Origin: Quillaja saponaria
Lineage: Eukaryota > Streptophyta > Magnoliopsida > Fabales > Quillajaceae
DNA: 64,000 nucleotides
Reading direction: 5' to 3'
NCBI GenBank assembly: GCA_029379385.1
Contig: CM055607.1
Span: forward strand, 16,306,001 to 16,370,000
Shown here: in pieces, positions 1 to 12,600 of the stretch
How positions within the stretch are numbered: the first letter of the stretch is position 1
How the letters are laid out: every line of letters begins with the position of its first letter
Notes under the pieces: generated by a model
What the model was told of the DNA's origin: nothing
Databases searched by the model: none
What the model saw: only the letters and a program-made list of their open reading frames with translations
Translations under genes and position numbers: made by a program

Positions 1-604
1 TGCCAAGGATCCAAATGCAAAAGCTGAATCTTTTCTCCATTCCATGTTTAAATATCAATTCCTTTAATTTATTTGTTTTGTACCCCCACACGTTGATTTC
101 CTCATAATAATTTTCAGCTGCTCTTGAACTGCCAATCACTTCTCACTTCCAGCAACAGTAGTTGGAAGTAGACAGATCATAAATATAAAAAAGTATACAG
201 TTCGTATTCTAGCATTTTCATAAAGGACCATGTTTGAAATCTCAAGAATTTATTAAACCAATATATCCATTTCATATTGAACACTATATACCTACAGCAT
301 TAGCTCCTTTGTGAAAACAGAAGCTAGAATAGGATGAAATTTAGAACTGAAAAACAAAAGCAAGTAAAAGAAAGAACACAAGATATATGACGGTTCGACC
401 CAATCTAGTCTACGTTCTCATTGGAGAGATCGAAATTTACTATTCTGTTCTTGGAGAAAATACAAGTGTTTGACTCGAAACTTTGACCCAACAGCAAACA
501 CGACAAACACAACATCCTTATACTAAGCCTCATTAAATGAATCCAAGAAATATATAACAAAAATAAAATAAAAAATTTAAGTTAAGAAATAAATGTTAAC
601 AAAC
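1..604. other. FBL11 intron or 3' sequence, no exon assigned
   Basis: No further FBL11 exon could be placed with confidence, although the protein should continue to the left. Positions 380-500 read like a piece of a copia-type LTR, with a motif similar to the acgtggttc class also seen near 14275. No terminal TG...CA pair or target duplication was found, so it is not called as an element. Confidence 0.4.
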
Positions 605-3600
605 CTCTAAATGGATAGAAACCAAGCCTGGCCATCCCAGTGAGATGATATTTTGAGAATCTGCAATGACGAATAAGAGGGTAGACAAACATAGTTTCAG
701 TTCAGACTGTTTGACGGAGAAAGGGGAAAGTGAGGAACTACTATATGTTGCAGACTTGCAGTATACAAAAACCAGCCTGAGCTGTCACATTGGCTTCTTA
801 ACAGTTTACCAACGTAACAACTCTTGAGAACTCACATCTCAATCACAAAGGCAAAGAGGAGCATGCTAAAAATTAGATGCAATGCATGCCATCAATCGTA
901 ATTGATCTGGTTACCTGATTTGAGAAGAGGGCATCCTAATAATGAAAGCTCAACTAAATTTGTGCAGCTTTGAGTCAGAATAACCAAATCATTATTGGTC
1001 ATCCAAGGGGTTACTCTTTCAAGCCTCAGTATCCTCAGATTTTGCATAGAGAACCTGAAGCTTAGTATAGATATATTGCCAAGACAGTAGCACAAAGCCA
1101 AAACACGTAAGTTCCTCAATGACACAACAATGTTTACCAAGAAACTATCTGATATTACCTGCAATGAACCAAACCAATAATAGATGAACAAACCATATAG
1201 AAAAGAATTTCAATGTAAAGAAAGTGAAAAAAAAAAACACTACTTAGTAAATCAAGGAATGAACAAGATATAGCTGTTAAAAGTAGAAAAGAAGGAACTA
1301 TGGAATTGGAGAGCTTACAAAATACTATAGCCTCCTCTTCTATTTATATCAAAGAGAGACAATACAATAAGATTAAAATACCCCTTAACCTAATGACACA
1401 CTTAAACTAAACCTAAATAGGATAGCCTTTGGACTCACACATACTAATACTCTTCAACACTCCCTCTCTAGCTGGAGCATATATTGCTCAAGCTTGTACA
1501 AGTAAAACCCAACAGCTCAAAACTCTTAACACTCTCCCTCACACACAACTGCCTAACAATACATCAAGCTTCAGTCGACTCTGTGCCTAAAACAAAATGA
1601 AATTATCAGATCTCTTGTCTCATTTTTATGTCCCACTTCCTGTCCCCCGATCAAAAAATGTCACATGGCATCTAAAATTACTTTTTCCCTAACTCTAACT
1701 TTAACACTGTCAACCTTTTTTTTTTTAAAAATATAAAAAGAAGAAGGAAAGAAACCTAAGCTACCCATGCTAGCTAGCCCCAGCCGTTTTTATCTTACCT
1801 CACAGGAGACATATCAGATTGGACTTACATGAAGGAGGCAGTGACAAAAAAGATCGATTGAGGGATCAGAGGAGCTCAACTGGTCAAAATCGATGATGGA
1901 AACAGCTGTGGTAAAGGAAACTCTGGCTGGTGGTGACTCCTTGAAAGGAGCAGAATAAGCTGCACACCAAACCCATAGGCTATGATTCTGCTCCATTATA
2001 ATAGTTGCATGGAATTGCTAATTCTTTGCCAGAAGCAGAAGTAGCAGCATTTTGGGTTTGTGCCAGAATTGACATTACAACCGATGAACAAAAAGTCAGA
2101 GTTGCTACACCTAACATTGCTGCCTTCTTTCTTTCTTTTCTTTTCTTTTTTAAAAAAAAATATATATATATATAAAATAAAAGAAAACTGGGAGTTAAGT
2201 TGGAGTTAGGCAGTGATATTAAAGGCGTGCCTCACGCTCAAAAGGCGAGAGGCTCCAGCCCTCTCACCTCTACACTCTTAGGCAACCTCATTCACTAAGG
2301 CTCAGCCTAGGCCCTTCAGGCACGCGCTTAACACTCCAGGCTCTCGCCTAGCTCACTTAGGCATGCACCTAGGCTCCTAGTTGACTACTTGTAGCACCTA
2401 GTAGGAATTTGATTGTTTGTGGCTTAGAGATAGTTTTTACTTGTTGAACTTAGTGGACTACTTGAAATTTATTCTATGGTTATTTGGTAGGAAAGGAAAC
2501 GTGAAAGGAAACTGAAAAATAAAGAGTTGTCTAAACTGTGTAGTCTTCTATATGATTCACAAGTACCATACCCACATATTTATACTTGACCTAATAATAC
2601 CAAAATTACAGTAATACCCTTAAAAAATAAAACACGTTATTCCTCCCCCTCAAGTTGGTGCATAGATATCTCTTGTGCCCAACTTGCATATCAGAGGATG
2701 AAAAGTTGTTTTATCAAGTCCCTTGGTAAACACATCTGCAAGTTGATCTCCTGACTTCACGAAAGGAACACATATTAAGCCTTGATTAAGTTTTTCTTTG
2801 ACGAAGTTTCTATCAATTTCAATGTGCTTTGTTCTATCAAGTTGATTAGAATCATGCGCAATACTAACAGCTTTATTATCACAATACAATCGCATAGGTT
2901 GGTTGTCAACTAGACCTAAATCTCTCCTCAAGATTTGAAGCCATATAAGCTCACAAACACCATGTGACATGGCTCTATACTATATATGCTTCAGCACTAG
3001 ATCTTGCCGCAACCATTTGCTTCTTGCTTCAAACAGATTACCTCCTACAAATGTGCAATAGCTAGAAGTAGCGCGTCTATCATCTAGAGAACCTTCCCCA
3101 TCTACATCAGCAGCTTTTAACTTCAAGTGCCTATGGTTAGAGAACAAGATTCCCTTTCCTGAAGATGATTTAAGTAGCTCAAAATATGGTAAACAACATG
3201 TAAATGAGGTTCACGAGGATCATGCATATATTGAATAGCCACTCCAATTGCATAACCAATATCTGGTCTAGTGTGGGAAAGATAAATGAGTCTACCAACA
3301 AGTCTCTGATATCTTCCCTTATTTACAAGAGAACCAACACCATTACAGAGTTGGTGGTTAGGCTGAATAGGAATCTCTGCAGGCTTACAACCTAACATAC
3401 CAGCTTCTTGTAAAAGATCGAGGATATTTTTTCTTTAGGGAAATAAATATGCCTTCATCAGACATGGCCACTTTGATTCTCAAAAAATAGCTTAGATGAC
3501 CTAAATCTTTTATCTCAGATTCTCTAGCTAACTAAGTTTTCAGCTTGGACACTTCCAAATCATCACCTGTTATCACTATGCCATCTATGTATACAATTAA

Positions 3601-6600
3601 GATGGTGACTTTACTGCCTCATCGTTTGATGAACATGGTATGATCAGCATGACCATCTATAGCCAAACTTCAACATGGCTTTCGTGAATCTACCAAACCA
3701 AGCTCTAGGAGATTGCTTCAACCCATACGGTGATTTTCTCAACCTGCACACTTTTCCTTAGTTACATATAATGCAAAACCTGGAGGAATCTCCACGTATA
3801 GTTCTTCATCTAAATCTCCATGAATGAAAGCATTCTTGACATCCAATTGTTGAAGTTTCCATCCCAAATTGGCAGAACAGGAAAGGAGAACTCTAATGGA
3901 ACTCATCTTTGCAACAAGGAAAAAAGTTTCTAGGTAATCTATGCCATATGTTTGAGTAAAGCCTTTGGCAACCAATCTTGCTTTGTTTCGCTCTATAGAC
4001 CCATTTGCTTTATGTTTTATTGTGAACAGCTCATTTACAACCCACTGGTTTCTTTCCTGCTGGAAGAGAAACTAACTCCCAAGTGTCATTCAAAAAATCT
4101 CTTCTATCATAGCCTCGTTCCATTTCGGAGTATGGATTGCCTCCTCCCAACTCTGAGGAATAGAAACAGAAGACAAGGACGAAACAGAAGACAAGGACGA
4201 AACAAAAGCACAATATGATGGATATAAGGAATAATAAGAGAAAAAGTTAGAAATAGGATGTTGTGTGCAACAATGAACACCTTTCCTTACAGCAATTGGA
4301 AGAGTAATATCATCAACAATAGGATTAACAACATAATTATCACTAGTTGGAAATACCTGACTTGATGGTTTTGTGGAAACAATACTTGGAGCTGAGTCCA
4401 AGGAGGAAGATGGGTTTGGTAGCATATGGTGAACTTCTTGTTTTTGTTCCCATCGAGAATAAGTTTGTCCCCACCTGTTACAATTATCTTGCTCCTCTTT
4501 TGGCTGCTTCTCACTTCCATCCTCACACTCACACTTGAATGTTAGATTATGAAATAGGAGGCAAGGTGGAAAGAGAGGATAAGAGAATGAGACATCGTTT
4601 CGCTACCATTACCATCACTCTCCCTGTGGAGAGATGTCATACAAGAAGAATAAAAAGCTTCAGATTCATAAAAAGTAACATCCATTGTAACAAACACTTT
4701 TCAGGATTGTGGATGATAATATTTATACCCCTTTTTAGTGGTAGAGTAACCAATGAATACACACCTTAGAGATTTAGGATTAAGTTTACTCCGCAAGGAT
4801 CTATAATTATGAACAAAGCATACACATCCAAAAGCTTTAGGTGGAAGAAGTAGATTCTAAAAGAATATCAAGTGGAGCTTTAAATTGGAGAATCTTGGAT
4901 GGTATGCAATTGATAAGTAATGCAACAGTGAAGCATCTGCCCATAAGAATTTAGGAATCCCCATAATAAACATTAAAGATCAAGCAACTTCAAGAAGATG
5001 GCGATTTTTCCTCTCAGCCACCTCATTTTGTTAAGGAGAACCTACACAACTAGTTTGCGAAAGAATTCCAAGAAAGGTATGATCTAAAATTTCCATTAAT
5101 GTATTCAGTGCCACTATCATTACGAAGGACTTTTACTTTAGCATCAAATTGAGTGGAAATCATCCTAAATAAATAAAACAAATGAATGCTTCATCTTTTG
5201 AAGGAAGTAGATAAACCCAAGTGACACATGAATAACAGTCAATGAAAGTAATAAACCAACAATACCCAGAAACAGATGGAATACGTGAGGGACCCCATGC
5301 ATCAGAATAAACAACTAAAAAAAGAGTAGAACTTCTATTATTATTGTTAGAATAGTTTATGTCCGACATTGGTTATTAGAATAGTTTATGTTGAATAATT
5401 TATATTGTTATTAGTCCTACATTGATTGTATATGGTACTTTCCTTACTCTCTTTTACTATAAATAAACCTATGAGTGTAGCATTTGATTCATTCAAACTA
5501 CAACCCTTTCTCTTATATCCATTTACATGGTATCAGAGCAATTCGGTCCAAAACCCTAACCTTTACATAAAACCATATTACCCATAATTTTCCGGTAACC
5601 TAAAAATAAGAAAATTATCATTAATAGCAGCTGCCCAGCCTAGAAGTCCACTCTCCGGCTCGTATTTTGGCCATCCACCACCGCAGAAAGACTCGGAAGC
5701 CTCTCATTCGTCGGCCGCAAGAAGACCGTCAGAAAACAACTGGTCACCCGCCCCCATGCGCCGTTACAGTGGGTGGCACGTGAAGACCACACGCAGCACA
5801 GGAGGGAAGGCGCGTACAAGCGTGTGTGCGCGTGAGTCCTACGCACAGAGAAGCTTGAAGGCTCATGAGAGCGCGTGCAAGCGCGTGAGCTTTGATTTTT
5901 GGCACGTGTGGCACGTGTGATGTGATTTTTTGAGGTATTTCTTCTCTAATTTAGTTCTAGCAGCCCCATATTAGTTTCTGCTTCAATTCGGTATGTTTTC
6001 TATGCATTTTATCTTACTGATTATGGGTTGTGATCATTATTTTTGATTATTTTATCTTGACAGCTATTTATCTCGACGACTATTTCTTTTGTTTTTTCTT
6101 TGCAAGTATGGACTCTAAATCTACATTACCTCCGCAAATTAATACTCGAAAGTTGAATAACAGTAATTACTTGCCATGGTCTAAAGCTGTTGAGGTTTAT
6201 TTGATTGGCCAAGGATATGAAGACCATCTTACATCTGAACCTCCTAAGGAGGGTACTGAAGAGGCTAAGGCTTGGAAGTAGGTTGACAACCAAATTATTT
6301 CTCTTTTATGGAATTCAATGGAACCTCAAATTGCAGATGTGTGTTCTCATCGTACTGTCAAAGAAATATGAGATTTTGTGAATACAATGTACTCTAGTAA
6401 TTTGACTCGTCTGTATGATGTCTCTCGTGATCTTTTTCAGGCCAAACAACTTGGTTCTCTCTCTGACCATTTTCGTTCTATACAGCAAGTTTATGACGAA
6501 CTCAATATTGTTCAACCTCTGTCATTTGATATAGCAAAATAAAATGAACAACATGAACAGCTTATGGTTCTTCGTTTTTTGGCTAGACTTAAATCTGATT

Positions 6601-9600
6601 ATGAGCCTGTTAAGGCACAGATTCTTGCAGGAGCTTATGTTCTCTATCTTGTTGAAGTTTATCGTCGGGTATCTCAGTACTCACCCAGTACTGATGCTAA
6701 TAATGATAGATCTGCTCTTGCTATTCAGTCTTCTCAAATACATGATGGGACTTGGTCTAATGGTACTAGAGGTACTAGAGGTGGTCGAGGTGGTAGAGGA
6801 GGCCGTGGAGGCCGTGGAGGCCAAGGAGGCCGAGGAGGCTGTGGAGGCCATGGAGGACGTGGAAGTCGTCATTGCATTTATTGTGGTCGAGATAACCACA
6901 CTCATGAGTATTGTTGGAAGTTGAATGGCGAGCCTCCTAGAGTTACAAATAATGCATATATTTTCTCAGAACCCGAGTCTTCTGGCAACATTTCTATCTC
7001 ACAGAAGAGTATTCCAAGTTACTTCAGTTACAGTCTGCACGGCAAGCATCTCTTCTCACTACATATCTTGCCCAGTTAGGTAATTCTACAGTTTGTTTTT
7101 CTAGTTCTTCAGTCTCAAGGCCTTAGATTCTTGATTCTGGGGTCACTGCTCACATGACAGGTACATCTAGTATTTTTACTAACTTGCAAGATTCACAATC
7201 ATCTCATGTTACTTTAGCAAATGGTTCTACTACTATAGTCAGTGGAATAGGTATTGCTGAAACTAGTCCTGGACTTCCATATCATCTGTCTTATATATTC
7301 CCACTTTATCCTTTAATATTATGTCTGTTAGTAAACTCACTAAAAGTTTAAATTACTCTATCCTTTTTTATTTTGATTCTATTGTCATTCAGGATTTGAA
7401 GACAAGGAAGACGATTGGAAGAGGACATGAATCTGTCGGACTCTACTACTTTGATCCATTTCCATCTCCTACAGCTTATTCTGTCACAGTTACACCTCTT
7501 CAGATCCATTGTCGCCTTGGTCATCCCTCTTTGGAAAAGCTCAAGAAGTTAGTTCCTAGTGTAAGAAATTTGCCTTCTTTAAAATGTGAGTCATGTCATT
7601 AGGTAAGCACATTCGTGTTCCCTTTGCTTCCCGCATTAATAAAACAGTTGAAAGTCCATTTATGTTAATTCATTCAGATGTGTGGGGTCCGAGTCGTGTT
7701 ACTTCAAAGTTGGGTTATCGTTATTTTGTTACATTTGTAGATGATTTTTCAAGAATGACTTGGCTTTATTTAATGAAAGAATGTTCTGAACTGTTTTCTA
7801 TTTTCAATGCCTTTTGTTCTGCAATTAAAACTCACTTTAATGTTCTTATTCGCATACTTCGTAATGACAATGCTAGAGAATATTTTACTGCTCCATTTAA
7901 CACATTTATTACTGCTTCAGGAATAATTCATCAATCTTCTTGCTCACACACTTCACAACAAAATGGGGTGGCCGAAGAGGAAGAATCGTCATCTTATAGA
8001 CACTACTCGTACTTTATTATGTCAGATGAATGTTCCTAAAATGTTTTGGAGTGATGCAGTTCTTATAGCTTGTTATCTCACAAATAGAATGCCATCATCA
8101 GTTCTTCATGACAAAATTACATTTTCTATACTTTTTCCACAAGGTTCCTATGTTTTCTTTACCCCCTCACATTTTTGGTTGTGTGTCATTTGTGCATCAA
8201 CTCTCTTAAGGTATTGATAAACTGGATCCTCGTTCTACTAAATGTATTTTCTTAGGGTACACTAATACACAAAAAAGGTATAGATGTTATAGTCCTTCGT
8301 TGAATCATTTCTTTGTTTGTGCGGATGTTACCTTTTTTAAATCTACCTTATACTACACTGACTCACATGACACTACAGACATAGAAACAGTTCTTCCTTT
8401 ACCTGTCCCTCTTCCATTGTCTACTGAGCGTCCTTTAAGTCCTTCTGGTCATCTATCTCGTCCTAATTTGCAGGTTTACACTCGACACCAAGTAGGCAAG
8501 AGTAATCCTGACAAATTCTAGTGCTCCACCAGTTGCTTGTTTGCCTTCGAATCTAGCTCCTCCTAACTCTGATCTTCCTCTTGCCATTCGAAAAGGTAAA
8601 CGTACATGTCCTTCTGTTTATGCTCGTCCTACTACTGCCTATCCCATTTCAAATTTTGTTTTCTATGATCATTTGTCTCCTTCGTATTATTCTTTTGTCA
8701 CTTCAATATCTAGTGTTTCTGTTCTAACTCTATGTCTGAAGCTTTAAAACATTCTGGGTGGAGAGATGCCATGGATGAAAAGATGCGAGCTTTCAAGGAC
8801 AATGATACCTGGGAACTTGTGAAGCTCCCCTTGGGTAAGTCTGTTGGTTGTCGTTTGGTGTTTACTGTGAAGGTTCATTCTGATGGCTCTATTGACCAGT
8901 TGAAAGCTCGTTCGGTGGCTAAAGGTTATAGTCAAGTCTATGATATAGATTACTCTGAGACTTTTTCTCCTGTTGCTAAGATTACTTCAGTCAGAGTCTT
9001 TATCTCTCTTGCAGCCATCTTTAATTGGCCACTACATCAATTAGATATCAAAAATACATTTTTGCGTGGTGACCTTGATGAAGAGGTTTCTATGGAGCAA
9101 CCTTCAAGGGAATGTTGCTCAGGGGAAATCTGGCTTGGTTTGTAGGCTAAAAAAATCTTTGTATGATTTGAAGCAATCTCTCAGAGCTTGGTTTGATAGG
9201 TTTAGTGAGGTGGTGCTGAGCTTCGGTCTTCAGAGATGTAAAGTGGATCATTCTGTTTTCTACCATCATTCATCTACTAGTAGAATATTATTAATTGTGT
9301 ATATTGATGATATTGTCATTACAGGTGATGATAGTCAGGGAATTCAAAGTTTGAAATCTTTCTTGCAGTCCAAATTCCAAACTAAGGGTTTAGGACAGTT
9401 AAAGTACTTCTTGGGTATTGAGATTGCTAGATCACGATAGGGTATTTGTCTTTCTCAAAGAAAATATTGTCTTGATTTATTGAGTGATATGGGTATGCTA
9501 GGGTTACTCCAATGGATCCCAACACTAAACTTGTACCAAATGAGGGAGAGCTATTATCAGATCTGAACAATATAGACGTTTAGTGGGAAAGCTGAATTAT

Positions 9601-12600
9601 CTGACAGTGACCTAACCTAACATATCTTTTGCAGATAGTATGGTTAGTCAATTTATGGCTTAACCCCAAACTTCTCACTAGAATGCAATTATTCGTATTC
9701 TAAGATATCTCAAAATTGCACCTGGTAAGGGGTTAATATATAAGAATCATGGTCATACTTTGGTTCGTGGATATGGTCGTGGTCACGCTTTGGTTCAACA
9801 CTAAGATTCCACTTCGATTCAAGGATACAGCGATGCAGATTAGGCTGATTGTCCATTTGTCAGGATATCCACTACAAGGTATTGTGTCTTTTTGGGAGGA
9901 AACCTTGTTTCTTGGAAAAGTAAGAAATAGACTGTTGTTTCAAGGTCTAGTGCTGAGTCTGAGTATAGAGCCATGACTCAAACTACTGCGAAGTTGGTTT
10001 GGTTGAAAAACTTGTTGGAAGAGCTAGGATTCACACATTTTCAGCCTATGGAGCTCATTTATGATAACCAGGCTGCATTGCATATAGCTTCTAATCCCGT
10101 TTTCATGAGCGAACAAAGCATATAGAAGTTGACTGTCATTTTGTTCGAGAAAAACTTATGGATAATACAATTAAAACTACATATGTGAAGTCTAAAGAAT
10201 AGTTAGCAGATTTGTTTACTAACTGGGAGGTGCTCGTCTTCGTTATATTTGTAACAAGCTTGGAGCATACAATATATATGCTCCAGCTTGAAGGAGAGTG
10301 TTAGAATAGTTTATGTCCCACATTGGTTATTAGAATAGTTTATGTTGAATAGTTTATATTGTTATTAGTCTCCACATTAGGTTATATGTGGTACTTTCCT
10401 TACTCTCTTTTACTAAAAATAAAACCTATGGGTGTAGCATTTGATTCATTCAAGCTACAACCCTTTCTCTTATATCCATTTACAATTATGATTGGGATAA
10501 GAAAAACGTTTGTGCTTGGCAAACTCACAAGCATCACAAACAAAACTGGCATGACTACATTTCTTGGATAAAGCAGGAAAAAGTTTTTCTAAAACACTAC
10601 AAGGATCACCTAATCTCCTATGGCACTAAATGAGTTCATCACGAGCACCCTAATTAGAAACTTAAAGTGCACCTCCTTTAGCTAACTTCTTCAGATCAAG
10701 AGAAAAGTCATCATCTAAAAAGTACAGACCACCATGTGCTCTACCACTGCCAATCATTCTCCCTATCCCCATCTCCTGAAAAAGACAATGGGTAGAGAAG
10801 AAACTCACATGACAATTTAAAGATTCAATTATGCGACTAACAGAAAGTAGGTTAACAGATAAATTTGGACCATGTAACACTGAGGAAAGTGACATAGAAG
10901 AAGAACGATGAACAGAACCCTTTCCTGATACAGAAGACAAAGAACCATCAGCAATTCTAACTTTAGCTTTACCAAAACACGGAAAATAAACAAAAAAAAG
11001 ATTAGAAGAACTTGTCATATGATCAGTTGCTCCTAAATCAATGTTCCAAGGAGTTGATGAAAAAACGTGAAAGGCAGATGTACCTATATAAGGAAAGTTG
11101 GAAGTAGCAAGATTAGAAGCCGATGTACTAGCAGAAGAGACATCAAGCCCAGCCATTAGATGCCTAAGAGTCTGCATCTCCAGCCTAGAAAAGATGGAGC
11201 CATCACTACCAGTGGAGTAAGGTGAAGATTCAGAAACCTCTGATAGATTAGCATACGATCACACAGTACCACTACAAACACCACCAGGTCATTTGGTAGG
11301 GCGGCCATGAAGTTTCCAGCAATACTCCTTAGTGTGTCTACTTTTTCCACAATAATCACATTTCAGTTGATCCTTATCACTAGTTCAACCTTTATAAAAC
11401 ACTTGAGATTGAGCCAACTTGGTGCTTTTTTTGAGAATTAACAACCAAGGCAGAATGGTCATGTGTAGGAGTATGCAGCATAGCACTCCTCCTGCTTTCC
11501 TCTTGCTGAACATATGCATATGCTTGTCATAGGGAGGAAAGGGATCACGACCAAGGACCTTAACACAGATTTGATCATACTCTATGTTAAGTCGAGCAAG
11601 GAAATCATAACCCTCTTCTTTTCAACCAACTTCTGAAAACCTGTAGCATCATCAGACACTTGGGCTGGAAATTCTGGTAGTAGTCAAGCTCTTTCCATAA
11701 AGAACACAATTCTGCATAATATCGAGAGACTGCCATATCCATTTGATTAGTCTCTCTAACTTTCTTCCTCAGCTCATAAGCCAGAGCATCATTGCTAGTT
11801 TGTGAATAAGTATGAGCTACAGCAGTCCAAATTATATTTGAAGTATCAAGTAACAGAAAACCAATATTAGCCTGCATCGAATTAAGTAACCAAGACATAA
11901 CCAAGGAATTCTCAGCCACCCACTGAGAGTACTTAGGATCTGATTCTACTGGTTTGATATCCATACAAACCACTAGCTTGAACTGACAAGTAAACAAGAT
12001 CATGACCACGCCAGGTCATTACTTCCATTTAGTTTTTCTGGACTAATTTGTTAAGATGGGTCAGTTCCCACAGTACCAGGAGAAGTCACACTACTGTCCG
12101 ACATGTCCAGACCTTACACAGGAGCAATAAAATTCACATTGATGAAGAATATTCTCACTAGGGCAGCATAGAACAGTAGGTTAAATGACCCTAAAATTCC
12201 ATAAGATTTTGTAGCTTGCTTCTAACAAAAAAAATACTATATATCTGAGCAACACTCAACCAGAATATATGCAATACAGATCTGAAATGCCAAAAAACAA
12301 GGCCACAGGTTCAGACCTGCTTAAAACAGACAGATAAAAAGGCCAAACACCCTCAGATCATTGGGGCATTCAGGTCTGTAGGTTCTGGAAAAGCCGGATG
12401 GACCCTGATGCCAGCATACATGAGAGATATTCAAAACTTCCCTTAGTTTGAATATGCCCTTGAACCTATAAAGCTCTGATACCAGCTTGAAATTTATTCT
12501 AGGGTTATTTGGGAGGAAGGAAACGTGAAAGGAAACAGAAAAATAAAGAAGAAAGAGTGGTATAAATTGTGTAGTCTTCTATATCCCCCAAAAGTACCGG

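Larger units (their letters stand above)
5346..10484 (+). mobile_element. Ty1-copia retrotransposon B, nested in copia A
   Basis: The LTRs are 5346-5527 and 10299-10484, both TGTTAGAATAG...TTACA. The target duplication ATTAT is at 5341-5345 and 10485-10489. The primer-binding site TGGTATCAGAGC begins at 5528 directly after the LTR, and the purine tract AAGGAGAG ends at 10298. Order: gag from 6108, protease-like [10 protein letters not shown] (about 7135), pre-integrase HCRLGHPS (about 7505), integrase (7600-8300), reverse transcriptase (8730-9440, [11 protein letters not shown]) and RNase H (about 9800-10230). Copia order fits. Multiple stops make it non-autonomous. The LTRs differ at roughly ten sites plus small indels, less than those of A, which agrees with B being the younger insert. 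Confidence 0.96.

Noticed and set aside
5640..5846. Minus-strand open frame of 68 codons
   Set aside because: It falls in the GC-rich leader of copia B; open by composition only.
6681..6905. Minus-strand open frame rich in Ser/Thr/Ala
   Set aside because: It is the antisense of the copia B glycine repeat and has no independent support.
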